Shown: piece by piece, positions 42,315 to 49,074 of the stretch
How positions within the stretch are numbered: the first letter of the stretch is position 1
Layout: every line of letters begins with the position of its first letter
Origin: JACDET01 sp038253825
GTDB lineage: Bacteria; Patescibacteriota; Microgenomatia; Levybacterales; UBA12049
DNA length: 60,393 bases
NCBI GenBank assembly: GCA_038253825.1
Contig: JBBSGT010000004.1
Span: forward strand, 1 to 60,393
Reading direction: 5' to 3'
The notes under the pieces: generated by a model
The model's input: only the letters and a program-made list of their open reading frames with translations
What the model was told of the DNA's origin: nothing
The model's database searches: none
Made by a program: the position numbers and the translations under genes

Positions 42315-44108
42315 TTAATCGCTAACGAAGCCATCTTTTTGTCGCTTCCAAAGATCTGCATAGATACCATTTTTCTTTATCAAATCTTCATGTTTGCCAT
42401 ATTCTACAATTTTGCCAAGATCTAAAACGATAATTTTATCCAGATGTCTCAGTGTAGAAAGACGATGAGCGATGACAATCGATGTCCTATCTTGCATAAG
42501 TCTATACATTGCTTTTTGAATAGCTTGTTCGCTGACACTGTCAAGGGCACTTGTTGCTTCGTCGAGAATGAGCAAAGGAGCATTTTGCAGCACGGCTCGT
42601 GCTATGGCAATACGTTGACGTTGTCCGCCCGACAATTTAACACCACGTTCACCGATAATCGTATCAAGCTGCTGTGGTAGTTTCTGAACAAAATCAGTTG
42701 CTTGAGCTTGTTTAAGTGCCAGAAGTATGGCGTCATCGTCAGCCTCTGGCCGGGCATAGAGAATATTATCTCGGACACTTCGGTTAAATAAATTGGTATC
42801 CTGCGGTACATAGGAACTAAAACTGCGGATGAATGCCGGGCCGTGATCAAATGTGCTTTTGCCATTTAGCAAAATTGTTCCGCTCGTAGGTTCGTATAAC
42901 CCTAACAGTAACCCAACCAGGGTTGATTTACCTGCCCCACTATGTCCCACTACGCCTATTTTTTCGCCATATTTGATTTTTAAATTAATACCATCAAGCA
43001 CCGCTATCCTTTTTTGCTCGGGATAGACAAAGCTGAGGTCATTTAATTCCAATGTGACCGGTTCTGTTTGTTGGATAGAACTTTTACTACCTGCAACATA
43101 CCGTTCATCTTCAGTTTGTAATCCCTCTAATGCATTTTGTATCGTGCCAAAGTTACGATAATAACTATCAAACGCCCAAGCTAATTCCCATAAACTACTA
43201 CTAGCATCAGTAAAGTAAGCAAGGAAAAGCACAATCCCGCCAATAGGTATAATACTGTGACTGTACAGTAAAAGGACAAGTAAGAGCGCAATGACACTTA
43301 CCACCGCTGCACTCTGCCCTTTTACAGCATTCGTGATGAAATTTTGCCACCATGAATCGCGCCATCGCGCAATAATACGGGTTTGCGCCTGAGCGAGCAA
43401 CTGATGCTCAACATGTCGTGCTCCGAATACTCGTACGCTCACGTGGTTGCTAATTGAATCAACCACTAATCCAGATGCCTTACTCGTTTCATCGCTTTGT
43501 AATGCTACCAATTCACCAAATCGCTTACCACGTTTTACATTATAAGCAAAAAGTGCTATGAGCCATATTATAAATACGATAGCCACAGACCAATGTATGG
43601 TAAATAGAAATCCCGCTGCAATTATCAAAGCCAATACTCTACCCCATACATTCCAAATAGTTGTATCCACCAATTCGTTAGTTGTCTCGACAGTTTGGTT
43701 AATCCAATGAGCGATACGTCCACTACTAGAATCGACGAAATATGAGTAGGGCTTTTTATGAATTGCTGTAAAAAGATTGATACGAACGCTTTCAATCATT
43801 TGTGGTTTGAATGTTCGCATAAGCAGTTCACCAAGCCGCCAAAAAATTTCATCAAGGAAGCGCAACACAGCGTAGGCAATTACAAGCTGCCATACATAAT
43901 CATCAAGATTATGGGTTTTACTCAAATCATCAATAATCTTGGATATCATTAATGGCGAAGCAGTCGAAGCTAATGTACCTAAAAAAGTTATGAAGAAGAA
44001 CAACACAGTTTTATTTTTATATGGGTTAACCATACGTTTGACCAATTGCTGTGGAGATGAGGGAATACTAAATTCGTCGGATTTATCCTTGCGCGTTTCG
44101 TCTTGCAT
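42315..44108 (-). CDS. ABC exporter (fused membrane and ATPase domains)
   Basis: A 597-residue half-transporter. Residues about 20-325 form a six-helix exporter membrane domain, and the ATPase domain occupies about 350-590. The latter shows Walker A GHSGAGKST, Q-loop SSYVPQDTNLF, signature LSGGQRQR, Walker B LLILDEATSALD and the switch His in IVIAHRLS. It resembles MsbA/lipid- or multidrug-type exporters and would act as a homodimer. The start at 44108 is supported by TATCAT 6 nt upstream, and GAGG also lies in that gap. The substrate is unknown. Confidence 0.9.
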   Translation of the reverse strand: MQDETRKDKSDEFSIPSSPQQLVKRMVNPYKNKTVLFFFITFLGTLASTASPLMISKIIDDLSKTHNLDDYVWQLVIAYAVLRFLDEIFWRLGELLMRTFKPQMIESVRINLFTAIHKKPYSYFVDSSSGRIAHWINQTVETTNELVDTTIWNVWGRVLALIIAAGFLFTIHWSVAIVFIIWLIALFAYNVKRGKRFGELVALQSDETSKASGLVVDSISNHVSVRVFGARHVEHQLLAQAQTRIIARWRDSWWQNFITNAVKGQSAAVVSVIALLLVLLLYSHSIIPIGGIVLFLAYFTDASSSLWELAWAFDSYYRNFGTIQNALEGLQTEDERYVAGSKSSIQQTEPVTLELNDLSFVYPEQKRIAVLDGINLKIKYGEKIGVVGHSGAGKSTLVGLLLGLYEPTSGTILLNGKSTFDHGPAFIRSFSSYVPQDTNLFNRSVRDNILYARPEADDDAILLALKQAQATDFVQKLPQQLDTIIGERGVKLSGGQRQRIAIARAVLQNAPLLILDEATSALDSVSEQAIQKAMYRLMQDRTSIVIAHRLSTLRHLDKIIVLDLGKIVEYGKHEDLIKKNGIYADLWKRQKDGFVSD

Positions 44109-44252
44109 CACCTCATGATAACAAAGCGGAGGCAAAAAAGGTAGGAGATCGCTAATTCATATGTGGCTGTCGATCCTTGATCTTAGTGCCCCGAGGGGTA
44201 CAAGCTTGTCTTTTTATCGGAATTAATGTATTACGCACTCGTATAACTGAGA

Positions 44253-44258
44253 TATAAT
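44253..44258 (+). promoter_or_regulatory. -10 hexamer of the GNAT remnant
   Basis: TATAAT ends 7 nt before ATG 44266. The remnant has kept the promoter layout of the intact genes in this window. Confidence 0.45.
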
Positions 44259-44265
44259 AAGTTAT

Positions 44266-44522
44266 ATGAAGACAAGACCAATTACAATAAAAGATTATTC
44301 TCAATTGGTTGGGTTTTTGAAAGATAACTATTTACTTACGTCATTGGATGAATATGAACTTGTAAAACTTTTCCATCACTAGTTAAAGAAGCTGTGAAGA
44401 GAATTCAAGACGAAGGCGCACTAGATATTCGATTTAATACATCAGAAGATTTAATTCCTTTTTACGAAAAATGTGGATTTAAAAGGGATAGTCGGCCTTC
44501 AATGATAATTAAGAAATTTTAA
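44266..44522 (+). pseudogene. GNAT acetyltransferase remnant
   Basis: ATG 44266 opens 38 codons (MKTRPITIKDYSQLVGFLKD and on) and stops at TAG 44380-44382. A second frame from about 44382 gives 46 residues ending in DLIPFYEKCGFKRDSRPSMIIKKF, the usual C-terminal strand and helix of a GNAT domain. The central acetyl-CoA-binding part (motif A, R/QxxGxG/A) is missing and the frame is shifted, so an internal deletion has inactivated the gene. Both ends keep recognisable GNAT character. Decay appears recent, since the promoter and both flanks are intact. Confidence 0.7.
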
Positions 44523-44598
44523 TTTCTGGCGGATATAAAGAGTATTTCAACATACTGTCTAAGTAAAAAAAAGAAGTTCTCTCTTCCCAATTATGCGT

Positions 44599-44645
44599 AA
44601 TACAGGTGAAAGGATTGAGTACCTCTTCACCTGTATTATATTTTT
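44599..44645 (+). terminator. intrinsic terminator
   Basis: AATACAGGTGAA and TTCACCTGTATT form a perfect 12-bp stem with a 15-nt loop, followed by ATATTTTTG. It ends plus-strand transcription from the GNAT remnant. On the minus strand it lacks a T-tract. Confidence 0.75.
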
Positions 44646-44662
44646 GTTCTTAAATTAAGAAC
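44646..44662. repeat. 17-bp perfect palindrome
   Basis: GTTCTTAAATTAAGAAC (8-1-8) lies between the terminator and the stop codon of the SOD-like gene. It could be part of a minus-strand transcript end or a protein site. No T-tract follows on the minus strand. Confidence 0.4.
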
Positions 44663-44674
44663 TTATGCTATTTA

Positions 44675-45538
44675 TTAGTGACGAAACATATTCATGCCTC
44701 CGCCGTTAAAAATAGACATTCTACTCATCCCGTCTCCTGAGTTAAGCAATGTAGCGCCTCCTGTATTAAAACTGGAATGATTGTTACCAGTATTTACATT
44801 AGAATGCACATCGTTATTTACTCTGGTATCATTATCCTGAGAAACACGAGTTGTATTGGATGACTCAACATTCACGTTATTTCGTGAATTGGCTCCGTTA
44901 CCACTAATGCCCACCGAAGTTTCACCAGAACCTCCTTGTCCATTACCTAACATTGGAATAAGATGTCCACAAGCAACTGGTAAGGTTGCGTCGTATCCAG
45001 CTTGAGGGTTACTTAAATCCTGATTTGCGTTCACAGTCATACCGTGGATAACGATTTCACGATTTCCAAGTGGCATTACATCCATTGTCGGATCACTGCT
45101 ATTGACCGTGAAGGTTTGATGATACATCTCTGTACCATTTACTCCTGTTGTCTGAAATGGTGTTAATGGCTGTAAGATTGGTCCATAGGTCGTTAATCCT
45201 TCCGCAAGACTAATTGTTGCATCATTATCGGTATTTTGTGCCATTGTTGGGCACGATCCATTACTGCCATCAGTCATCCCATGAATATGTTGCACGTGTG
45301 CTTGATTTGCTTCAAGTCCCCATACATGCATGTTTACTGTGTATTGATCACCCGTTTGGTGTATCGTTGCAAAACCTGACACTCCAGAATTATTTAACGG
45401 AGAGAGATTTACTCTATACGTTTCATTCATATTCTGGTTTGATTGATTGCCTTGGGCATATGATGTTCCAACAGATGTAACTGCCAGTAAAGCAACTGAT
45501 GCAAGAGTAACGCTGAATTTTTTAAGATTAGTATTCAT
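44675..45538 (-). CDS. secreted Cu/Zn-superoxide-dismutase-like protein
   Basis: A 287-residue protein with a signal peptide (1-28, ending SYAQ). Residues about 40-195 look like the Cu/Zn-SOD (or CHRD) beta-barrel: AHVQHIHG gives His84 and His86 in the HxH place, EIVIHGM gives His165, and LPVACGHLI matches the C-terminal Cys block, with Cys96 and Cys190 available for a disulfide. The segment GPHFNP with the bridging His63 of true SodC is not seen, so catalysis is doubtful. The tail (200-287) is Asn/Ser/Gly-rich and ends in Met-rich GGGMNMFRH. It has the strongest ribosome-binding site of the window (AAGGAGGTG, 5 nt from ATG), unlike its neighbours. Confidence 0.6.
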   Translation of the reverse strand: MNTNLKKFSVTLASVALLAVTSVGTSYAQGNQSNQNMNETYRVNLSPLNNSGVSGFATIHQTGDQYTVNMHVWGLEANQAHVQHIHGMTDGSNGSCPTMAQNTDNDATISLAEGLTTYGPILQPLTPFQTTGVNGTEMYHQTFTVNSSDPTMDVMPLGNREIVIHGMTVNANQDLSNPQAGYDATLPVACGHLIPMLGNGQGGSGETSVGISGNGANSRNNVNVESSNTTRVSQDNDTRVNNDVHSNVNTGNNHSSFNTGGATLLNSGDGMSRMSIFNGGGMNMFRH

Positions 45539-45601
45539 ATTTTCACCTCCTTTCTTAATTAACTATAACTATTTTTATTTTAATAGTTTAATTAATTAAG
45601 T
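45539..45601 (-). promoter_or_regulatory. leader of the SOD-like gene: strong RBS and inverted repeat
   Basis: Read on the minus strand, AAGGAGGTG ends 5 nt before the ATG at 45538. Further upstream TTAATTAA-rich arms (TTAATTAACTAT and ATAGTTTAATTAA) form an inverted repeat around the probable promoter. This gene clearly has a leadered mRNA, in contrast to most genes here. Confidence 0.6.
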
Positions 45602-45701
45602 TAATTATAAACTTGGTTAATTAGATGGAGATGAAAATGGAGTAAGAATAGGGAAAGAAGAGAAAAATATGGAGTATAATCAAAAATTAGGAAAACGAGG
45701 A

Positions 45702-45713
45702 ACGGTTAACCGT
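45702..45713. promoter_or_regulatory. 12-bp perfect palindrome
   Basis: ACGGTTAACCGT lies between DUF190 and the SOD-like gene. On the plus strand CGTGA-N6-TCACG follows and then TTATTTTTT, a weak terminator shape. The region ends the FluC-DUF190 transcript or regulates the SOD-like gene. Confidence 0.35.
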
Positions 45714-45726
45714 GAGAAACATCACG

Positions 45727-46068
45727 TTATTTTTTGTGTCCGTATTGAATGACTTTGATTTTTTCTTCTGTAATCAATGCGCTGCCGCTTACCTTCCAGG
45801 TGTCATATGCTGCCTTAAATTCCTCGATCTTTTCTTGTGTATCAACAATTTCAATAATAATCGGTTCATCTGTTGAGAGTTCCAATATATTTGCTGTATG
45901 AACCTTACTTGCTTTTCCAAAGCCTGCAATACCACGAAGTACTGTTACTCCCGCATAATGATTCCTGGCTAAATATTGTACGATGTATTCATAGAGAGTT
46001 TGCCCATCACACTTGTCTTTTTCTCCAATGAACATGCGTAATAATACTGCTTGTGTTTCTTCTTTCAT
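45727..46068 (-). CDS. DUF190 family protein (PII-like fold)
   Basis: A 113-residue protein. LLRMFIGEKDKCDGQTLYEYIVQYLARNHYAGVTVLRGIAGFGK is the DUF190 signature, whose members have a PII-like ferredoxin fold. It starts 4 nt after the stop of the fluoride-channel gene, and this pairing recurs in many bacteria. It may modulate the channel or signal in response to fluoride, but its biochemical role is not established. Confidence 0.9.
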   Translation of the reverse strand: MKEETQAVLLRMFIGEKDKCDGQTLYEYIVQYLARNHYAGVTVLRGIAGFGKASKVHTANILELSTDEPIIIEIVDTQEKIEEFKAAYDTWKVSGSALITEEKIKVIQYGHKK

Positions 46069-46072
46069 ATAG

Positions 46073-46453
46073 TTATTTAATTATTATTATTATAGCAAGT
46101 TGTTTGCTCAAGTAAATGGCAAAAAGACATAAGGAAACGTTAAGTACTAGATTTAGTCCAAAGTGCATATAATCTGATAATTCAGCTAATCGAAATGATT
46201 CAAATGCAAAGGTAGACATCGTTGTATAGGCACCGATAAACCCAACTGTAATCATGTTACGTACATCAGGATCAATGTTTCTTCCATAGAGCACTGCATA
46301 GCTAATAAATCCAAGGATAAAACTCCCAGTTACATTCACAAAGAGTGTCCCAAGGGGAAATGAAGGTAATAAACTACCTACATATCGCGAGATTAAAAAT
46401 CTGCTGACTGAGCCGAAGAATCCACCAATACCGATTAATAATATTTGATTCAT
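46073..46453 (-). CDS. crcB: fluoride channel FluC (CrcB)
   Basis: A 126-residue protein with four membrane helices. GIGGFFGSVSRFLISRYVG, TLFVNVTGSFILGF (pore Asn) and VGFIGAYTTMSTFAFESFRL (Phe-box and Thr/Ser track) are the Fluc hallmarks. It forms a dual-topology dimer that expels F-. TATAAT lies 10 nt upstream of the ATG. I looked for a fluoride riboswitch before it and found only 35 nt of AT-rich sequence, so expression is controlled in some other way. Confidence 0.93.
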   Translation of the reverse strand: MNQILLIGIGGFFGSVSRFLISRYVGSLLPSFPLGTLFVNVTGSFILGFISYAVLYGRNIDPDVRNMITVGFIGAYTTMSTFAFESFRLAELSDYMHFGLNLVLNVSLCLFAIYLSKQLAIIIIIK

Positions 46454-46488
46454 AATTATGAAAATTATATGAACTTCACCTTTTTTTC

Positions 46489-47235
46489 TTATTTATCTAA
46501 TTCTTCCAGTTCTTTAAGTAATCTTTTTCGTTTTTCCTGTATTTTTGTATCATTATGGTATCTATGGTATGAAGGTGAGACTTTTACCGTACTTGTTCTT
46601 ATTTCTATAAAAAACAATCCCAAAAACCCCATTCCAAAACCAAATAAAAGTCCACCAATGACATCTGTAGTCCAATGCTCTCCCAAACTGATACGACTAA
46701 CACAAACGAAAATAACAAAAAGAGCTGTTAGAGAGAGTAATACGAATTTAACAGGGAGAGAAAACTTTTTTGAAAGGCAAATTGTATAGGCAAATAGTAT
46801 AGCAACAAAAATTGTTCTAAAACTATGCCCGGAGGGATAGGAAGAGCCTGCCTGCACATAAGTTTTATCAAAACTCATCGGAGCAACATCCAGATGTTTA
46901 TAAAACATAAATGGCGGCGGCGGATGGTGAATAAATACTTTTCCGAAAAGCTCTACCGCATGCGATGCAAAGAACAATAAAAGTATAAAAATACCACTTA
47001 TTTTTTTTCTAAAAACAAGCAGCACAATGAGGAGCACTGCCATACTTTCGATACTCGCTAGAAAACTAAACACAGGGTAGACTTTATCAAATCGTAGTCC
47101 TGTATGATCCTGCAATTTGACGGTTGTATTAAAATCAAATGTATCTAATCCATGTTTTCTGACGATAACTGAAAAAAGAAAGAAGAGTGCTAAAGAGATA
47201 ATGCTGAGTGAGATAAATATTGTTTTCTTATTCAT
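46489..47235 (-). CDS. PAP2-family membrane phosphatase
   Basis: A 248-residue protein with about six membrane helices. The second and third phosphatase motifs are PSGHSF and SRISLGEHWTTD, with the catalytic histidines. The first motif, normally KxxxxxxRP, reads KVFIHHPPPP, so its arginine is missing and activity or specificity may be altered. PAP2 enzymes dephosphorylate lipid phosphates such as undecaprenyl pyrophosphate. It follows an MFS gene by 7 nt on the same strand, so it shares the attenuated transcript. The C-terminal tail is Lys/Glu-rich. Confidence 0.85.
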   Translation of the reverse strand: MNKKTIFISLSIISLALFFLFSVIVRKHGLDTFDFNTTVKLQDHTGLRFDKVYPVFSFLASIESMAVLLIVLLVFRKKISGIFILLLFFASHAVELFGKVFIHHPPPPFMFYKHLDVAPMSFDKTYVQAGSSYPSGHSFRTIFVAILFAYTICLSKKFSLPVKFVLLSLTALFVIFVCVSRISLGEHWTTDVIGGLLFGFGMGFLGLFFIEIRTSTVKVSPSYHRYHNDTKIQEKRKRLLKELEELDK

Positions 47236-47242
47236 AAAGAAA

Positions 47243-48445
47243 TTATACTGCTAACGCTTTTGGATGATAAAATCTGGTAAATACGACGAGTAACAACGCT
47301 GCTACCGCTGCAATTATAGCACCAAAGAAGAAAGGAGCGGCAGGATTTACTGTATCCCACAAAAAACCGGCAATGATACTCGCAGGAAGTGTTACAAGAC
47401 CGATAACAGCATTGTAAACACCATATGCTCTCCCTCTAAATTCAGTTGGGATGATATCAGCAACAAATGCTTTGGCTACTCCTTCGGTTGTTGCATAATA
47501 AATGCCATAAAAGGCAAAAAGTAACCAAATCTGATACCCCTTATTCGCAATTGCAAAGCCAAAATAGGCAAAAGCATAAGCTATCCATCCAATGAGAATA
47601 ACTTTTTCGCGACCAATCTTGTCTGATAAACTTCCAAGCGGAATGGACGCAGAAGCATAAATAAAATTAAAGAGAGCATATACTAAGGGGATAGCAAGGA
47701 TACTGACACCAACATTTTGTGCTCGAAGTATAAGGAAAGTATCAGATGAATTCCCAATTGAGAACAACACGACAATTCCCAAAAATATATAAAACTTTTT
47801 TGGTAGTGCAAACGAAAGAGCTTTTGCAGGATCTTTTTTGGCGTAAGGCACTTCTTTTACGAAAAAGACAATAATTGCGAGAGTAAACAGCAGTGGAATC
47901 GCGGCAATAAAGAAAATATAATGATACTTCAAATTGTTATCTTTGAGGAGAAGTAAAAGAGCAAAAAGAATGAGTGGTCCTACAACTGAGCCTAGTGTAT
48001 CAAGTGCTCTAACTATTCCAAAACCTTTTCCTCGACTTTCTTTTTGCGTAGATTCTGCAATGAGTGCGTCCTTTGGTGAATCTTTAATTCCTTTTCCTAT
48101 ACCATCAAGAAAGCGTAGAAAAAGTACAAACCCTGCGGAAGTTGTTAGTGCTAAGAGTGGTCTTCCAACAAGGGAAAGAAAATATCCTGCAAAGACAATT
48201 GCTTTATTCGTCCGAAACCTATCAGAAAGAAAGCCTGAAACAATTTTGAAAATACTTGCGCTGCTGGTAACAAGTCCTTCCGTTAATCCAATAAATGATT
48301 TATCTAAATGGAGAACATTGGCTAAGTAAATCGGAAGAATTGGAATAATAATATCCTGACTAATGCCCCCAAAAAAGCTTAGTAAGCCAATGAAAAAGGT
48401 ATTGTTAAAATATCTGCTTCTTTTCGTTCTATTCAGTTTTGTCAT
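47243..48445 (-). CDS. MFS transporter under leader-ORF attenuation
   Basis: A 400-residue 12-TM major facilitator. Motif A appears as VSGFLSDRFRTNKAIVF and again as LGSLSDKIGREKVIL. The loop LRFLDGIGKGIKDSPKDALIAEST and FRGRAYGVYNAVIGLVTLPASIIAGFLWD place it among general MFS permeases, some annotated as drug or metal exporters. The substrate is unknown. The start codon overlaps the stop of a 27-codon upstream frame (ATGA). A T-run of seven that ends an intrinsic terminator lies directly before the ATG. Its own start has no -10 box and no Shine-Dalgarno sequence, so translation is probably coupled to the leader frame. Confidence 0.85.
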   Translation of the reverse strand: MTKLNRTKRSRYFNNTFFIGLLSFFGGISQDIIIPILPIYLANVLHLDKSFIGLTEGLVTSSASIFKIVSGFLSDRFRTNKAIVFAGYFLSLVGRPLLALTTSAGFVLFLRFLDGIGKGIKDSPKDALIAESTQKESRGKGFGIVRALDTLGSVVGPLILFALLLLLKDNNLKYHYIFFIAAIPLLFTLAIIVFFVKEVPYAKKDPAKALSFALPKKFYIFLGIVVLFSIGNSSDTFLILRAQNVGVSILAIPLVYALFNFIYASASIPLGSLSDKIGREKVILIGWIAYAFAYFGFAIANKGYQIWLLFAFYGIYYATTEGVAKAFVADIIPTEFRGRAYGVYNAVIGLVTLPASIIAGFLWDTVNPAAPFFFGAIIAAVAALLLVVFTRFYHPKALAV

Positions 48446-48525
48446 AAAAAAAGACCTCTACTTTTACTTAGGAAGTAGAAGTCATTAGTCTTAGCAAAAC
48501 TAAGACGATTAAAAGCGGACATCAT
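48442..48525 (-). CDS. 27-aa leader peptide (uORF) of the MFS transporter
   Basis: A frame starts at ATG 48525 (MMSAFNRLSF...) and ends with TGA 48444-48442, overlapping the MFS ATG by ATGA. It contains six Phe, and the run DFYFLSKSRG is encoded by the terminator stem. The ATG lies 11 nt after a GAGAAT -10 box, so its mRNA would begin a few nt before it. Because the frame runs through both hairpins of the leader, ribosome progress should decide whether the terminator forms. I see no similar leader elsewhere in the window. Confidence 0.55.
   Translation of the reverse strand: MMSAFNRLSFAKTNDFYFLSKSRGLFL
48446..48483 (-). terminator. attenuator: intrinsic terminator abutting the MFS start codon
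   Basis: On the minus strand GACTTCTACTT (48473-48483) pairs with AAGTAGAGGTC (48453-48463) through 11 bp, one of them G-U, with a 9-nt loop. Seven T (48446-48452) follow and end at the ATG. The terminator precedes the gene it would switch off. Confidence 0.7.
48488..48506 (-). promoter_or_regulatory. upstream hairpin of the attenuator leader
   Basis: GTCTTAG-CAAAA-CTAAGAC (as read on plus) is a perfect 7-bp stem within the leader frame. Its CTTAG arm (minus strand) can also pair with CTAAG in the terminator loop (48467-48471), which would offer an alternative antiterminator fold. Confidence 0.5.
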
Positions 48526-48536
48526 CACTTGGTTCT

Positions 48537-48565
48537 ATTCTCTACTTATTTACATACCTTGTCAA
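48537..48565 (-). promoter_or_regulatory. promoter of the leader ORF/MFS/PAP2 operon
   Basis: On the minus strand TTGACA (48560-48565), a 17-nt spacer and GAGAAT (48537-48542). Transcription should begin near 48530, five nt before the leader ORF. Confidence 0.55.
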
Positions 48566-48623
48566 GATAAAGCCTTTGGTTAGAAATCTGTGTGGAATAG
48601 AAACGAAAGAAATATCACCATAG

Positions 48624-48660
48624 CTTCGGGATTCGCATTTTGAGGGGCTGAATCACGAAG
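48624..48660. repeat. inverted repeat between tRNA-Gln and the MFS promoter
   Basis: CTTCGGGATTC and GAATCACGAAG form an 11-bp stem with one mismatch and a 15-nt loop. It lies just downstream of tRNA-Gln (minus strand), so it may end that transcript, though no T-tract follows. Confidence 0.4.
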
Positions 48661-48684
48661 GTATGATTGCAATGCTGCACGTGT

Positions 48685-48758
48685 TGGCTACCGAGCCTGG
48701 ATTCGAACCAGAATAAACAGCTCCAAAGGCTGTTGTCCTACCGTTAGACGACTCGGTA
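48685..48758 (-). tRNA. tRNA-Gln (TTG)
   Basis: The acceptor stem TACCGAG/CTCGGTA begins with a U-A pair, as in many tRNA-Gln, with discriminator G. The anticodon loop is CTTTGGA (anticodon TTG) on the stem CAGC/GCTG, and the T-arm is CTGGTTCGAATCCAG. CCA (plus-strand TGG 48685-48687) is encoded, unlike in the tRNA-Cys of this window. Confidence 0.93.
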
Positions 48759-49020
48759 ATTTCAATTCTGTGATCACTACATTTCTAGAAAAACGAGTGA
48801 CATGCTCTATTTTACTAAAAATACCTCCAAAATGCTAATAACAGTTCATCTTATGTGCTAAAAAGCCTGTTCTAACTGAATATTTAAAGAAGACATACTA
48901 TACACCTAAAATAGAATCAAGTTTTTTTATAATTATTTTAATTCTTTTTTTACCGGACTTTTATATTTTGATAAACAGGAATAAATTCTTCATCTAGTAC
49001 TATTTTTCTTAAATTCCCTC
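48759..49020. other. AT-rich intergenic stretch
   Basis: Between tRNA-Gln and the tyrosinase promoter I find no convincing reading frame, repeat or structured RNA. It contains several long T-runs near 48920-48950. Confidence 0.5.
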
Positions 49021-49049
49021 TTGCAACGAGATATATTATGGGTTATAAT
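49021..49049 (+). promoter_or_regulatory. promoter of the tyrosinase gene
   Basis: TTGCAA (49021-49026), a 17-nt spacer and TATAAT (49044-49049). The predicted leader is about 19 nt and has no clear Shine-Dalgarno sequence. Confidence 0.6.
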
Positions 49050-49074
49050 CCATTCAATTGGCAGAAATAAAACT

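Noticed and set aside
44599..44637. The strong hairpin as a terminator for the minus-strand SOD-like gene
   Set aside because: A T-tract follows only on the plus strand. On the minus strand the stem is followed by mixed sequence.
46454..46488. A fluoride riboswitch upstream of the FluC gene
   Set aside because: Only about 35 nt of AT-rich sequence separate it from the preceding gene, with none of the conserved fluoride-aptamer elements.
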